DNA from: Niebla homalea
Lineage: Eukaryota > Ascomycota > Lecanoromycetes > Lecanorales > Ramalinaceae
Assembly: GCA_019925105.1 (NCBI GenBank)
Contig: JAHGAU010000036.1
Coordinates: forward strand, 310,001-374,000
Length of the DNA stretch: 64,000 bases
Direction of reading: 5' to 3'
The notes below the pieces were generated by a model, which saw only the letters and a program-made list of their open reading frames with translations, was not told the origin of the DNA and did not search any database. The position numbers and the translations under genes were made by a program. Position 1 is the first letter of the stretch. Each line of letters begins with the position of its first letter. This document shows, piece by piece, positions 35,922 to 47,389 of this stretch.

Positions 35922-36674
35922 GGTTTTTGGCTGGTCTCGAGCACCCACACGTCATTCTTGTCACACAAAGAACCCCTTGAAGCACGGCATTGACCATCGA
36001 CATCTGGTTACACGAATAAGAAGCGTTGTACGCTTTGTCAGCTACGATCAACGCATTTCCGGGTGGACGGCCCTTCATGACGTTTTGGCTGGATGAGTAA
36101 CTCTACTTCCCATCCCTGTCACAAGGAGCTTGTACCACCAGGTCAACTATATGCGGTGAGTAAGAGGTCATCAAGGGAGGCTATCGCCGATCAATTCCTG
36201 TATCGAACTCGAGATTGAAGTTCTCTAGGGTGTCTGGCACAAGGGTCCTTCTAGCTCTAGCCGAAGACCAAGTCCGAAAATTAACTCAACAGAAAGACTG
36301 GTCACTTTGATACAGTCAATGACAGACAGTCATGGATCGACGGTGAAGAGTGTGGGGCTGGTTCTGCAGTGAGATGGCACAGTGAAAAGTGGAGCGTTGA
36401 GAAATCGTGTAAAACGAAGGGTTGAAAGGGAGCGGACTACTGGAGCGGCTGAGGGCGCAGACAAGCGACGTCATGGAGCTTAAATTATGCCATCATGATA
36501 TGCATCTCATCTGGAGGTGGTTGAAAGGGACCAGCTCACATGCATGCCTGACCACGGCAGCTATTCACGCACGTTTGCACTTGGCTCAGCCTGATGGAGA
36601 GCGAGCGCGGGACTCGCCGACTATTGTGTGACGTAAATGAAGGGACAGGTATGTCACTGTGCTTGAGTTGGGGA

Positions 36675-36683
36675 CATAAAAGG
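36675..36683 (+). promoter_or_regulatory. TATA box of the six-cysteine secreted protein gene
   Basis: CATAAAAGG lies about 100 bp upstream of the ATG at 36783, a plausible distance for a TATA element with a short leader. Confidence 0.5.
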
Positions 36684-36782
36684 GGGTATTCCTTCAATAG
36701 CTGGGGAATCGCATACGAAGTGTATTGCCCACCCGAGTTACCACCAGCAACAACATCCAGCGGTCTCGACAGTATCCAGAGA

Positions 36783-37141
36783 ATGAAGTTCATCGTCTTA
36801 ATCAGCACCCTTATCCTCGCAACCGTTGCGGTTGCGCAAGAGCAGCCTTGCTACAATCAGTATGAATCCCTCTCTCTTGACACATTCAAGTCTATACTTC
36901 CTGCGCAATGCTTGATAAAGCTAGGCTCACATTTTGTCCAGAGCTGACCCTGATAACGATATCGGCAATTATTGCGAATGTGCTGACGGTAGGCCGAAAA
37001 ACCATTCAATATGTTCGGCCCCCCTGTTCTTGTACACTAACAATGGGTATTCCAGATACCTGTTGGGGTGACGGCGGCGGAGACAATGTTTGCGACCCCG
37101 TCGGCTCAAGAATTGATCCGTGTCCTGCACCAGCAAACTAA
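36783..37141 (+). CDS. Small secreted cysteine-rich protein, 69 aa, candidate effector
   Basis: Three exons fit: 36783-36859, 36942-36988 and 37056-37141. The introns are 82 and 67 bp (donors GTATGA and GTAGGC; acceptors GTCCAG and TTCCAG). Phases 2 and 1 close to a single 69-aa frame. Residues 1-18 form a signal peptide with a typical A-V-A cleavage region. The mature protein, about 51 residues, has six cysteines at positions 23, 37, 39, 44, 54 and 64 and is acidic and Gly/Asp-rich. Reading through without splicing gives only a 54-residue protein with two cysteines and an early stop, which supports the spliced model. The gene ends about 0.75 kb from the retrotransposon nest. The size, cysteines, signal peptide and location match fungal effector candidates, but no family is recognised and no function is claimed. 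Confidence 0.7.
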
Positions 37142-37895
37142 ACACTGGCATCGACACTGGTGTGCTGCTGAGTCGACACATGCAGGACGTTAGTGGACAG
37201 CGATCGTCAATCTCTTGTGGCATTGCTAGAACTACTTGGAACAAAGAACATGTGTCGGAAAGAAGGACAGGCTATGCTTGATAGTAGTCAATAAGAACAG
37301 TCATTACCTGGCTTTTGCGTTCTCGCATAATAATTGAGTGTCCGGTGCGTTGCCGAAGTGATGACGGCTCAACGGTTCTCTTCTCGCCGCAGCACCATGT
37401 CCCTGCCGTCTGACTTTAGGCGGCAGCAATCATGACAGACATTCGGCACGCAAGCCGTAAGTTAAGAACGAGACCTACATTCTGCAGGCTAAAAGTCCCA
37501 GACGTCAGTGTCAGACCGCCGCGCGAGAACTTCCATCATGAAGTGTCGAAGAATGATGGGAGGAGGTGTTGATGATCAGGGATGTTACGAAAATGGACAT
37601 GCATAAGTTTATGCAAGCAATACGGACATGTAGCGCACGTGTGCCTAGGTAGTGCTTCTCCGTCTGCCTCCGTCTTTCCCGAAATGGTCTTCTGCTTATC
37701 ATAGCTTGCGGCTTCCCTTCAGTCACAGAGGTACGTTGCAATCATTCCGCCCTATTGGCTCGCCAACAGCAGAGAAACATTACGCTTACTCCAGCCTTCT
37801 GGCGATCACTGCATTTAGGCAGCTATGTTGAACAGCACCTTGGAACATAAGGCGCGACCATTATCATCAGGTGTAGACGCATCTTCCAGTCTTTG
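37142..37895. other. Unique flank left of the retrotransposon nest
   Basis: 754 bp of normal composition without a supported gene. Before the insertion it was joined directly to the sequence at 60764, so it is the likely ancestral promoter of the AAA-ATPase gene at 60787. The bases 37891-37895 are the left target-site duplication. Confidence 0.6.
37891..37895. other. Target-site duplication CTTTG, left (right copy 60759-60763)
   Basis: CTTTG immediately precedes the left LTR, and an identical CTTTG immediately follows the right LTR. Five base pairs is a usual duplication size for LTR retrotransposons. Confidence 0.9.
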
Positions 37896-38116
37896 TGTCA
37901 GACGTAGGGACGTATGAGAGTGGATGATATGTATATGTATTTCATATAATCTATTTAGGAAGCATGGTGCTATTTACATAAAATACCTGGGTAATATAAG
38001 ATATACGGCCAGGTAATAATATTTATACGCGTTATAATAGTATTTTAATACCGCTTATATAACGGCTTAATAATATTCTATATAATATTATTACCATATT
38101 TATACTTAAGTTAATA
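37896..38116 (-). repeat. Copia LTR, left copy (3' LTR)
   Basis: 221 bp, equal in length to the right copy. The first 80 bp or so retain GC and CA/TG dinucleotides. The rest is strongly AT-shifted. Where it differs from the right copy, nearly all changes are C/T or G/A. Confidence 0.9.
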
Positions 38117-39076
38117 TATTTCCTTAAAATCGTAATATTATTATAACGATAATATAAATCCTAAATACCCTTATTATAATTATTTTTTAATTATTAATAT
38201 ACCGTAATTATTATAAGTAAAAGATATATCTTAAATTTAAAGTTAAAAAATTAAAAAATTAAGAAAAATCGGAAAAAATTAATAACTTTAAAAGTAATAA
38301 TAATAATAAAATTTTTATATTTTAAGTTATTCCGGAACTTTATATATATTTAATTAAGTTCCGGGTATTAACTTAAATAATCTTATTAAGTAATTATTAT
38401 TAAATATATATTAAGAAAAGTTAAAATTAATAAAATTATAAAAATAAATAAACCCGGAAAAATTATTATATACCCAATTTATAATCGTAAATTTTTAAGA
38501 ATTAAATTTATTAAAAACGATATTTCTGGGGTTTTATTAAATAATATTATAATATAGGGTTTTAAGGTTTATCGTCTTTAAGTTTTAAGAATTTTATAAA
38601 TTCCTTATATTTTTATAATAATAAAAACTTTATAAAATTATCCATTAATATTTTTATTATAAATATATACTTAATATTAATCGTTTTCTTTTAATATTCT
38701 TATTATAATTAATAATAATATATATTTATATAACGGAATTTTATAATAAATTAAGAATTTATCTTTTAAATTATATAGATTATTTAAGTATTATTATATT
38801 TAATCTTTAATAAATAAGATAAATTTAATATAATTAATTTAAAGAAATAATTCTATTATATTAATTTTTTTATTATAAAAATAAAATTAAGGAGTTCGGC
38901 TTTAATAAAGCTTATTATTATCGTTTTTTATTTTATTGCTTTTTAATTAATTAAGCCCTTAAAAAACTTAAAAATATAACTTTATAAACTATATTATATT
39001 TTAAGATTATTAATAAATAATATATTTAAGGATATTATAAAAACGGTATATAAATCAGTAATTTTCCCGTTATATA

Positions 39077-39249
39077 TGTCATGGTTCCAAGTGGCCTTGC
39101 TCCCATGCTCGGCCTACTTGCCCTATGAAGATTAGCTCCCGGGGGGGCTTGGCGCATATACCTACCATGCGTATACCACCTATATTATAGTTACCTTTAT
39201 AACTATTATTTATTTATTACTAGGATTTACTTATTCCAGTACCCTGATA
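39077..39249 (+). repeat. 5' LTR of the gag-only element
   Basis: 173 bp. The first 110 bp or so keep normal composition, while the last part is AT-shifted. Confidence 0.9.
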
Positions 39250-39879
39250 TAATAATAACTATTTATACCTATATTATAACGTTATAGTAGTTAAATAATT
39301 AAAAAGCATCCGGGTTTCCTATCGCTAGGATTAACCGGGCTATTATTAAGTTTAAGCCGCTTAATAAGAGATTATAGAACCTTTTACCCTATTTATATTA
39401 TATTACCTTAAACGATAAGGAAATCATATTATCCTTATTAATTAAGACGTCTTAATACCGTTAAACTATTATTAAGAACGTAAACCGCTTAATAAAAAAC
39501 TATAAAGATTCCTGCTTTACTTACCCTGTTTACCCTATTACTTTATTACCTTAATACTTATACTATAATACTTAAAATTATTATTTTAATTTATATCCTG
39601 TACTATAAGTAACCTAAATTATAACTCAAACGTAAAAGGGGACGATATCGTTATTTTATTACCAGGTAATTTACGTTAATAAATTAAAAATTTTACTATA
39701 ATAAATAAGGAGTTATAATCCCAATTAAATTCAATAAATTAATAATTCAATATTATACTTACTCGTCTCTGTGGATCTTAAGATATTTACCGTAATAATA
39801 ATAAAGAACTTACGGCTTAAAATAAAAAGCTTATTATTTAAAACGTAAAGTTTATTACTTAAATTATTAAACTTAAAGA

Positions 39880-40900
39880 ATAATTTAATACTATTAAAAA
39901 GGAAAAGATTTATAATAACAATATTTATAACTTAAATAACGACGAATATATTATTAAAAATATTAAAGCCTTAATTTTAAAAATTAAAAAATTATTTACT
40001 TTATATACTCCCCGTACCCTATAATTTACCCTTTTATAAGGAGCTTAAACACCCGTATAAGGAATAAATAAAAAATATTTAAACGTACCGTTATTCCGCG
40101 GTTAAAAGGAGTAATAGGATAATTAAAGATTATATTTTAATTTAAAATTCCGTTAAAATACTATATTCTTTACTTATAAGTCCGATAAAATAAACTATAT
40201 CCGCGATTATTATAAAGATAATACGTTTAATTTACTTAAAGCTTAAGCCAATCCATTTTTAAATAACCTATATATTTTACCGGGTTAAATAATTAAAGAT
40301 TTAAATAATATATTTAATATATATAATAAAGTCTTTATATATAATATTTAGTTATATTTACCGGACTTCAGTATAAATAAAAAAAACAAAAAAAATAAAA
40401 TATTTAATAAATTTTATATCCGATTCTTAACTATAATTATATCTTTAAGTTACTTTAAGCTTTATAAAATTTTAACTTTACGTAAACTCCTTATTTTAAA
40501 GCTCCGTTATTAAATTACGGACGGCTTTATTCTTATATTATATTATTAATTCATTAATTATTTACGTTAATATAATTTTAATATATATTAAGTTAAAAGT
40601 ATAAGCTTTTAAAGTTAATTTTAATTATTTTAATTAACTTAAATATTATTAAATAACGATTTCAAAGAGATTATTAAAGACAAATTTAAAATCATTTACC
40701 TTAATTACTTTAAAAATAAGATTTTACGTCGTAAGCTATACGTTAAGTATTTAAAGCCAAGATACTTATTTACCTATACCGATATACCCTATAAGGGCTC
40801 CGTACCACTTTTATATAATAAAGTTAAAAGGGTCCTAGATACTTAAAATTAAGGTAATACTTAAGAAACCTATTAATAAGTAAGTTTGCTTTAAGGGTAT
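39880..40900 (+). pseudogene. Degraded gag of the short LTR element
   Basis: Plus-strand translation, ignoring stops, gives capsid-like sequence with scattered family-like features (K-x-S-D-K near the start, then a F-x-x-F-x-x-R-F segment and a basic L-R-R-like helix). Many TAA and TAG stops replace likely Gln and Trp codons, as RIP produces. The assignment as gag is by pattern and size and is tentative. Confidence 0.45.
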
Positions 40901-41239
40901 TTAATTCTTCAATAAAAAACTATAATAATAACGGTAATAATTACTTATTTTATATTAAGTTTTTTTTCGGTTAAAAAGTATATAACTTAATTATTTATTG
41001 GAAAATACGTTAATCGACTTAATTTATATCGATTTTTTCCCGGTTTTTTTAGGTTTATACCGATATAAATATAATTTTTTTTAATATATAATTTACTTAA
41101 CTTTTATATAAATTATTATAATACCTTAAAGTAATTAATATTACCTCGTTATTGCCAGATTTACGGTATCCTTAACCCCGGAGATAAATAAATAGAATAA
41201 TTGGCTCATAAGAACTTACCGTTATTGAGGGGGGGATTA

Positions 41240-41412
41240 TATTATAATTTTAAGTGGCTTTACTCCTATACTCGGCCTACTTACCCTATAAGGATTAGCT
41301 CCCGGGGGGGCTTGGCGTATATACCTATTATACGTGTATTACCTGTATTATAGCTACCTTCATAGTTATTATTCATTCATTACTAGGACTTACCTACTCC
41401 AGTACCCTGACA
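41240..41412 (+). repeat. 3' LTR of the gag-only element
   Basis: 173 bp. The first 100 bp or so are AT-shifted, while the last 65 bp, ending CCCTGACA, keep normal composition. This mirrors the 5' copy. Confidence 0.9.
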
Positions 41413-41849
41413 ATATACGATAATATAATACTTAATATATATAAAGTATTATAATATTTTTATAGCTACTTTTAAGTATTATTTTAACGGATTTATAAAG
41501 AACTTAAATAATTTAAACGTTAAGTACGTAATATCCGTCTTCATAATAACGGCCGTAAAGTTGATAAAGCCGATAAATTATTAATATATATAAATCTTTT
41601 AAGGTAAAACTTACCCGGTATTTTTAATAAAAGGCTTAATATTCCGTAAAGGTACTTTGAGATTTAAGAATACGATTTATTATAATATTGAATTTTACCG
41701 TAAGTTTATTAATATAATTATTTTAATATGAATAAATTTCTTAACTTAATTAATTTTATATTATCCTTATACCTAAGAATTATTTTATTTTATTTAAATT
41801 TCTTATTTTATAACCCTTAAAGAATTTACTTTAAAAGTTATTTACTTTT

Positions 41850-42030
41850 TAATTATACTTATAATCGTAAATAATAATAATATTATTTATAAAAAAGAAA
41901 ACTATTATATAATTATTAATAAAAAAATATTTAATTTCCGGGATTTACTTTAAGCTTAAGTCCGTTAAAATTTTTAAAAGATTTTTAAATTATAAAGTTA
42001 ATAATTATTTAAGCTTATATAAAGTTTAAA
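41850..42030 (-). pseudogene. Copia reverse transcriptase core, RIP-broken
   Basis: On the minus strand, 42022-42005 reads L-Y-K-L-K-stop where Copia elements have L-Y-G-L-K-Q. About 115 bp further on, at 41890-41882, I-N-N stands where the catalytic V-D-D is expected. Both differ from consensus exactly by G-to-A or C-to-T changes. The catalytic aspartates are lost, so no activity is possible. Confidence 0.8.
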
Positions 42031-43934
42031 ATAAAAAGAATAAATTTTTATTCCTATATCCTTCTAATAATTTAATATATATAAATTCGTTTATTTTATT
42101 ATTTATAAACGTATTAACGGCGTCTTATTATTTTATATTTAAATTAAATATAATTACTATAATTATAAATATTTTAAGAACCTTAATTATTAAAATAACG
42201 GTAAATATATCTTAATCGGTCTTTTATAAATTACCCCTTATATAAAGTCTCGCTTTATATTTACTAAAATACCCTTTATTATTAAATTTATATTTAAATA
42301 TTTAAGTAATAAATATTAATATTTTATCCGCTTTTTTAATATACTTATTTAAAACCTTTTCCTATATACCCTTTTCTTTAAAAGTTTTAAACTTTATTTT
42401 AATTATTAACTTAAAACTTATAATATATAGGTATTTAAGTATATAAAGATAATATTTTAACTTAATAAATAAAGTATTATAGTAAAATATATTTATTTTT
42501 AATAAAAAAGGAAATAGCTTTTCGTCCTTCTTATAAAGCTTATAAAATAATAAAAAAGCAATAAATATTATATAATATAATAGCTTTAATTTATTTATAA
42601 TTAAAGTAAAAGTTATAATATAATTTATTTTTTTATACCTTTTATAGCTCTTTTTCCTTTAATAATATTATTTATATTAAAGTCGGATTTATTATTATTT
42701 TTCTTTTTCTGCTTTAAAATTAATAAAGTTAATAAAATTAATAAAATTAATAATAGATTTAATGGTAAAGTTAATAATTTATTACCGCCATTATTACCGT
42801 TACCGTCTCCTTTATTTCCTCCGTTATTATCCTTAAATATTATATTGTAATTTATTAATATTAAAGTTAATAAGGATAAATAATCCTTTTATTATTCTTT
42901 TTTTTTTCTTTTTTAATATAGGGTTAATAATATTATTTATAAATTCTTTTTTTTCTTTTTTATTTAATAATAACTTAATAATAATATAAAATATATTTAT
43001 TTCTGGGATATTAATTAAATAAAGGAATAGTTCTTTTTTAAATTAAGTTAAATTAATTTTATTGGCCTTATAGAACTTATTTTTTTTAAAGAAAACGTTT
43101 TTTATATAAATTATTTTCTTTTAATTAAGTATTTATATATTATAAATATAAATATTATTATAATTAATAAAGAAATTAATATATATTTTTATTATTAATT
43201 TCTCTTTCTTAAGGATTAATTTATTAAGTAAATAAACTTTATAGTTATATTAGTTAAAATATTAAAAATTTAGCTTTAAACCGGTGGCTTTCTCGAATAA
43301 TATAGTTTATAAATACTTTCTTATTAATATTTAATTTATAAGGAAACCGGCCGTTTATATAATCTATAACTATAAGAATTAAAGAAGTTTTACTTATAAC
43401 CTTATAACCCTTATTTTTATAATTAATAAACCACCTTTTTATTTTAAATAATTATTTTATATAGCGGTATATAATATTAATAACTTAAAGGTAATATTAA
43501 ATTTATTGATAAAGTTATTAAATTTAAATCTTAAGGATTTCTTTTTATTTAATTAAATAAAAACTATATTATAATAATATTATATTCTAATCGTTTTAAT
43601 AATTTTCCTTAAAATATTTATTACTTTAAACTTATATTTATAAATATATATTATTTAAAAATTATATTTTAAATAAGTAATATATAATATTTATTAATTC
43701 TAATTTATTATTATATTTGTTTATATAAAATTATAAGTAATTTAAAAGAAAAACTTTATTAATATTTTTACTTTATATAAGGATCTTAATACGATCCGGT
43801 AAGCTTTTAATAGAATATAGTTTTTATAATTATTTATATTTAAAGCTTTAATATTATTAATGATCTTTACCCCCTTAATTACTTATTAAAGGTACTATAT
43901 TACTTTATTAATAACGTATATAAAGAGTTAATAC

Positions 43935-44150
43935 TGTCAGGGTTTAGGGGTGTTGGTAACTCAGGAGTAGGCCCTACCGGGCTTATCCCGGGCCAAGCCC
44001 GGGGTTAATCCGGCACCCAGGAGTGTTACCGATTGGGTATATTAGGGCCTTTAACCTTTTCACTCCTATACCTCTATACTTTAATATCTTTAGTTATACG
44101 TAATATACTTTTTACTTTTTAATTACCTTAAAAGGGCTTATACTTTAATA
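43935..44150 (+). repeat. 5' LTR of Gypsy element 1
   Basis: 216 bp. The first half keeps CA and TG and carries a GC-rich inverted motif (CCCGGG at 43987 and 43998). The second half is strongly AT-shifted. Confidence 0.92.
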
Positions 44151-47100
44151 TTATATTAAAGTTAACTTATTTACGCCCTCATAAAGAATAATAAAATAAA
44201 ATAAAGGCTTTTATTAATAATATTTATTAATAGCGGATAATAAGCTGATAGTTAAAAATAATATTAAACGGGCGGTAATTACGGTTAAATATATAACGAT
44301 TAATATCCGGACGGGTTATAGAAAAACGTTAATAATTAAGACGGAAGGTTACGATAGCTTTAAATAGGTAAATATTAATTTTATTAAATTATATAAAGAA
44401 TTAATTTAAGGATTAAGCCTTAATAAAGCGATTTAAAGATTATAAATAAAATAAACCTTAAAAAAATTATTATAAATTTAATTAAGAATAAGTTTATAAA
44501 AGCCTATAGAATCTTTATTTATTATTTATTTTTTCTTCTCCTTAAAACTTTTAATTAAAATATTTAGTTTTATATTTACTTTATAATATAAGGTATTTAA
44601 TACCCGGAAGAAAAAATACTTTAAGGAGTATTCTATAATATAAGGGAGTAATATTAAACCCTATTATAATATAAACTTCATTATTTTACCTTACGATACT
44701 ATCCTTATAATATAGAATCTATTTAACGGAAGGATTAAAAAACTTATTTTTTTCTTTTTTCTTAATCTTTTCTTTTATTTACCTTTATTCCTCCTTAATT
44801 TTAATTTATTTTTTATTTATTTTTTACTTATTAAGATTATAAATAATAAACCTTAATAATCCTTTCTATTAAAGGTTTTTACGTTAAAATATAACTTATA
44901 AAACGGTTTTTAAGGGGACCTTAATTAATTAATATTATTTATTAAGGATAAAGTTTTTCCCCGGTAAAATAAAAAAAATAAGGACTTAATAAATTACCTA
45001 GTTATTAAGAACCCGGTTTCCAATAATAATTATAGGGGATATAAGGACTATATTACCCGTTAATATCACTATAAATTAAAGGGTATTACCCTAAAGGAAT
45101 TAATTAAACGTATTTTATATTTTATAAAAACCTACGCTTATCTTATTTCCTGGTCCGTATTATTTAAAAGATTTAAGGAATTCTTAAAGTAATTAAATTT
45201 TTTATATTAAGAACGTAACGTTGGTATATAATATTATAAGGACGTAAACGATAAAATATAAATTCTTTAAATAGAATTAAACGATATTAAAAGGGATTTA
45301 TAATTAAAAATAAATTAAATTACCCGCTTATAATAATAAAACTATAATAGCTTTTTTTTCTTTAGAAGACTTAAACCGTTTTAAGGCGTTAAAAATCCGT
45401 AATTATAAATTAAAAGGTTAAAACGTAAACTTTATTATTAAGCTTAAAAATCTCCAATAGAATAATTTAGCCTTTTTATTTTATTAATTTACGGTATCCT
45501 TTACTTTTTATAAAAAGTTTAAATTAATTAAAATTAAGGATTTTAAACCTTTTATTAATAAAAACTATAATTAATACCGTTTCTTTAAACGTTATATTAT
45601 TATTAAGCTCTGGATAAATAAAGATTAATATTTAATTATATAAGCTTAAATTAATTATATCTTAATATTATTAAATCTTAAAGTCCTTAAATAATTAAAA
45701 ATAAAATATAACGATAATATTTTATTAAGCTTTTAAATTTTTAAGGAATTCTAAATTTTCTTAAATTAAATTTTTAAAAACGTTAATTAAAAAAAAGATT
45801 AAATTAATAATTTTAAGCCTTAAAAATATTAATTAAGGATAAATTTATTATATTTTATTTTAACTTTATCCGCTTAATTAAAATCTTTAAGTATATAGAT
45901 TTTAAGAGAAACCTGAAAATTATAATTCATAAATTAATTACTTAACTTTTTAACCGGCTTTATAAGAACCTCCTTTAAGGGAGTTATAATTTAAATAACT
46001 TAAATGAAACCCGTATATACCTTAAAAGAATAAACCGTTTTTAACGTTCAGAATATTATTATTAATAAAAAACCTTTAACTTAAATAAGACCCTTATTAA
46101 GGAAATTAAGGAGATTATAAAAACCCGTATTATTTCCTTTAAATCCTTTAGCGGAATAAAAAGTTTCAGAGGATCTAAGTTTTAATAAATTATTCCTGCT
46201 ATTATAAAATTAACTTTTTTTCCAGACGTTAAATACTTTATTTATTAAGGGAATTATTTTTAAGCTGATTATTTTAATTATTAACGTAATTAAAATAATA
46301 CTTAAAAGTATTCTGTTTAAATTTATTATATTACCTTTAACTTAAATAAAGAATTTACCCGTAATTAAAACGGCCGGATCTTTTATACCCTTAAAGATAC
46401 TTTATTTAATAACTTAAATAAACCGTTAATAAAAGATTAAACTTTATAAAAGTTATTATAAAGGATAAAAACGTATATTATTTTCAGATTTTAATAATCG
46501 GGTATATTAAAAGTATTAAAAACCCCTTTAATATTTAAAATAATAAACCTTAGATTATTAACGGGTTTATAAGTTACGGAAATTAATACTTTCCTTTATT
46601 TTTCTTAATTAATTTAGGTATTACCGGTTATTATTTTATTAATAAATGAATTATCCTATAAGTTTACGTAATACTTTAAATTTCTCCTTTAGCCCTTTCC
46701 CGACCTAAGTTTATTTAAGATTATAAGGGTAAATACTTACGGTTTATTATTTATATAATTTATCCCCGGATAATTATAAAAGGTTATTCGGAAAGTTAGT
46801 TTTTTATATTTATTACCCGGCTTAAAATATATAATATAATCCTTAAAAAACTTTAAATAAAATAATATTACGTATTTATTTACCTTATAATTAATAAAAT
46901 CTTTTTTATATTAAATTAATATAATTATAATAAGGCCAATTATTAAAATACGAAGCTTATTCCGGAGTTCTTTTAAATTATAACTTTAATTTATTAAGTT
47001 TTAAATATATTCCTAGAAAATAAGAAATTAAAGTTATTAAAACCTTAAAAAAAAAAAAAAAACTATTAAACAATCTTCTCTTTTTAAAGCTTATTAAGAA

Positions 47101-47389
47101 AGAAAGGCTTTTCTTAATTAAAGTTATTAATATAACGGCCTTTTATATTATTATAAAAACTTAAAAGGAAAAAGGGACTTAAATTTTTTATACTTTAATA
47201 ATAGATTTAATTAATTACTTAAATTTCCTTAATAATACCTTAATTAATATCTTTATTATAATAACTTATAAGGATAACTTTACGGAAAAAGTAACTTTTA
47301 TAAATAAAATTACGGTTAAATTTCTAGCGGAATATTATAATTTTAAGGATATTTTTAATTATATAACGGTAAATAAGTTACTTTTATAC

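Larger units (their letters stand above)
35772..36782. other. Divergent promoter shared by two small secreted protein genes
   Basis: About 1 kb between two divergently transcribed secreted-protein genes, with a TATA box on each side. No other gene is supported. Confidence 0.45.
39077..41412 (+). mobile_element. Short LTR element, gag-only, non-autonomous, nested in the Copia element
   Basis: It begins TGTCA and ends TGACA, with 173-bp LTRs at each end and ATATA duplications at 39072-39076 and 41413-41417. A polypurine tract (about 41227-41235) precedes the right LTR, fixing the plus-strand orientation. The internal part is only 1990 bp. It shows gag-like traces at about 39880-40900 but no reverse transcriptase or integrase, so it would have needed proteins from another element. 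It is RIP-mutated throughout except at its outer ends. Confidence 0.88.
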
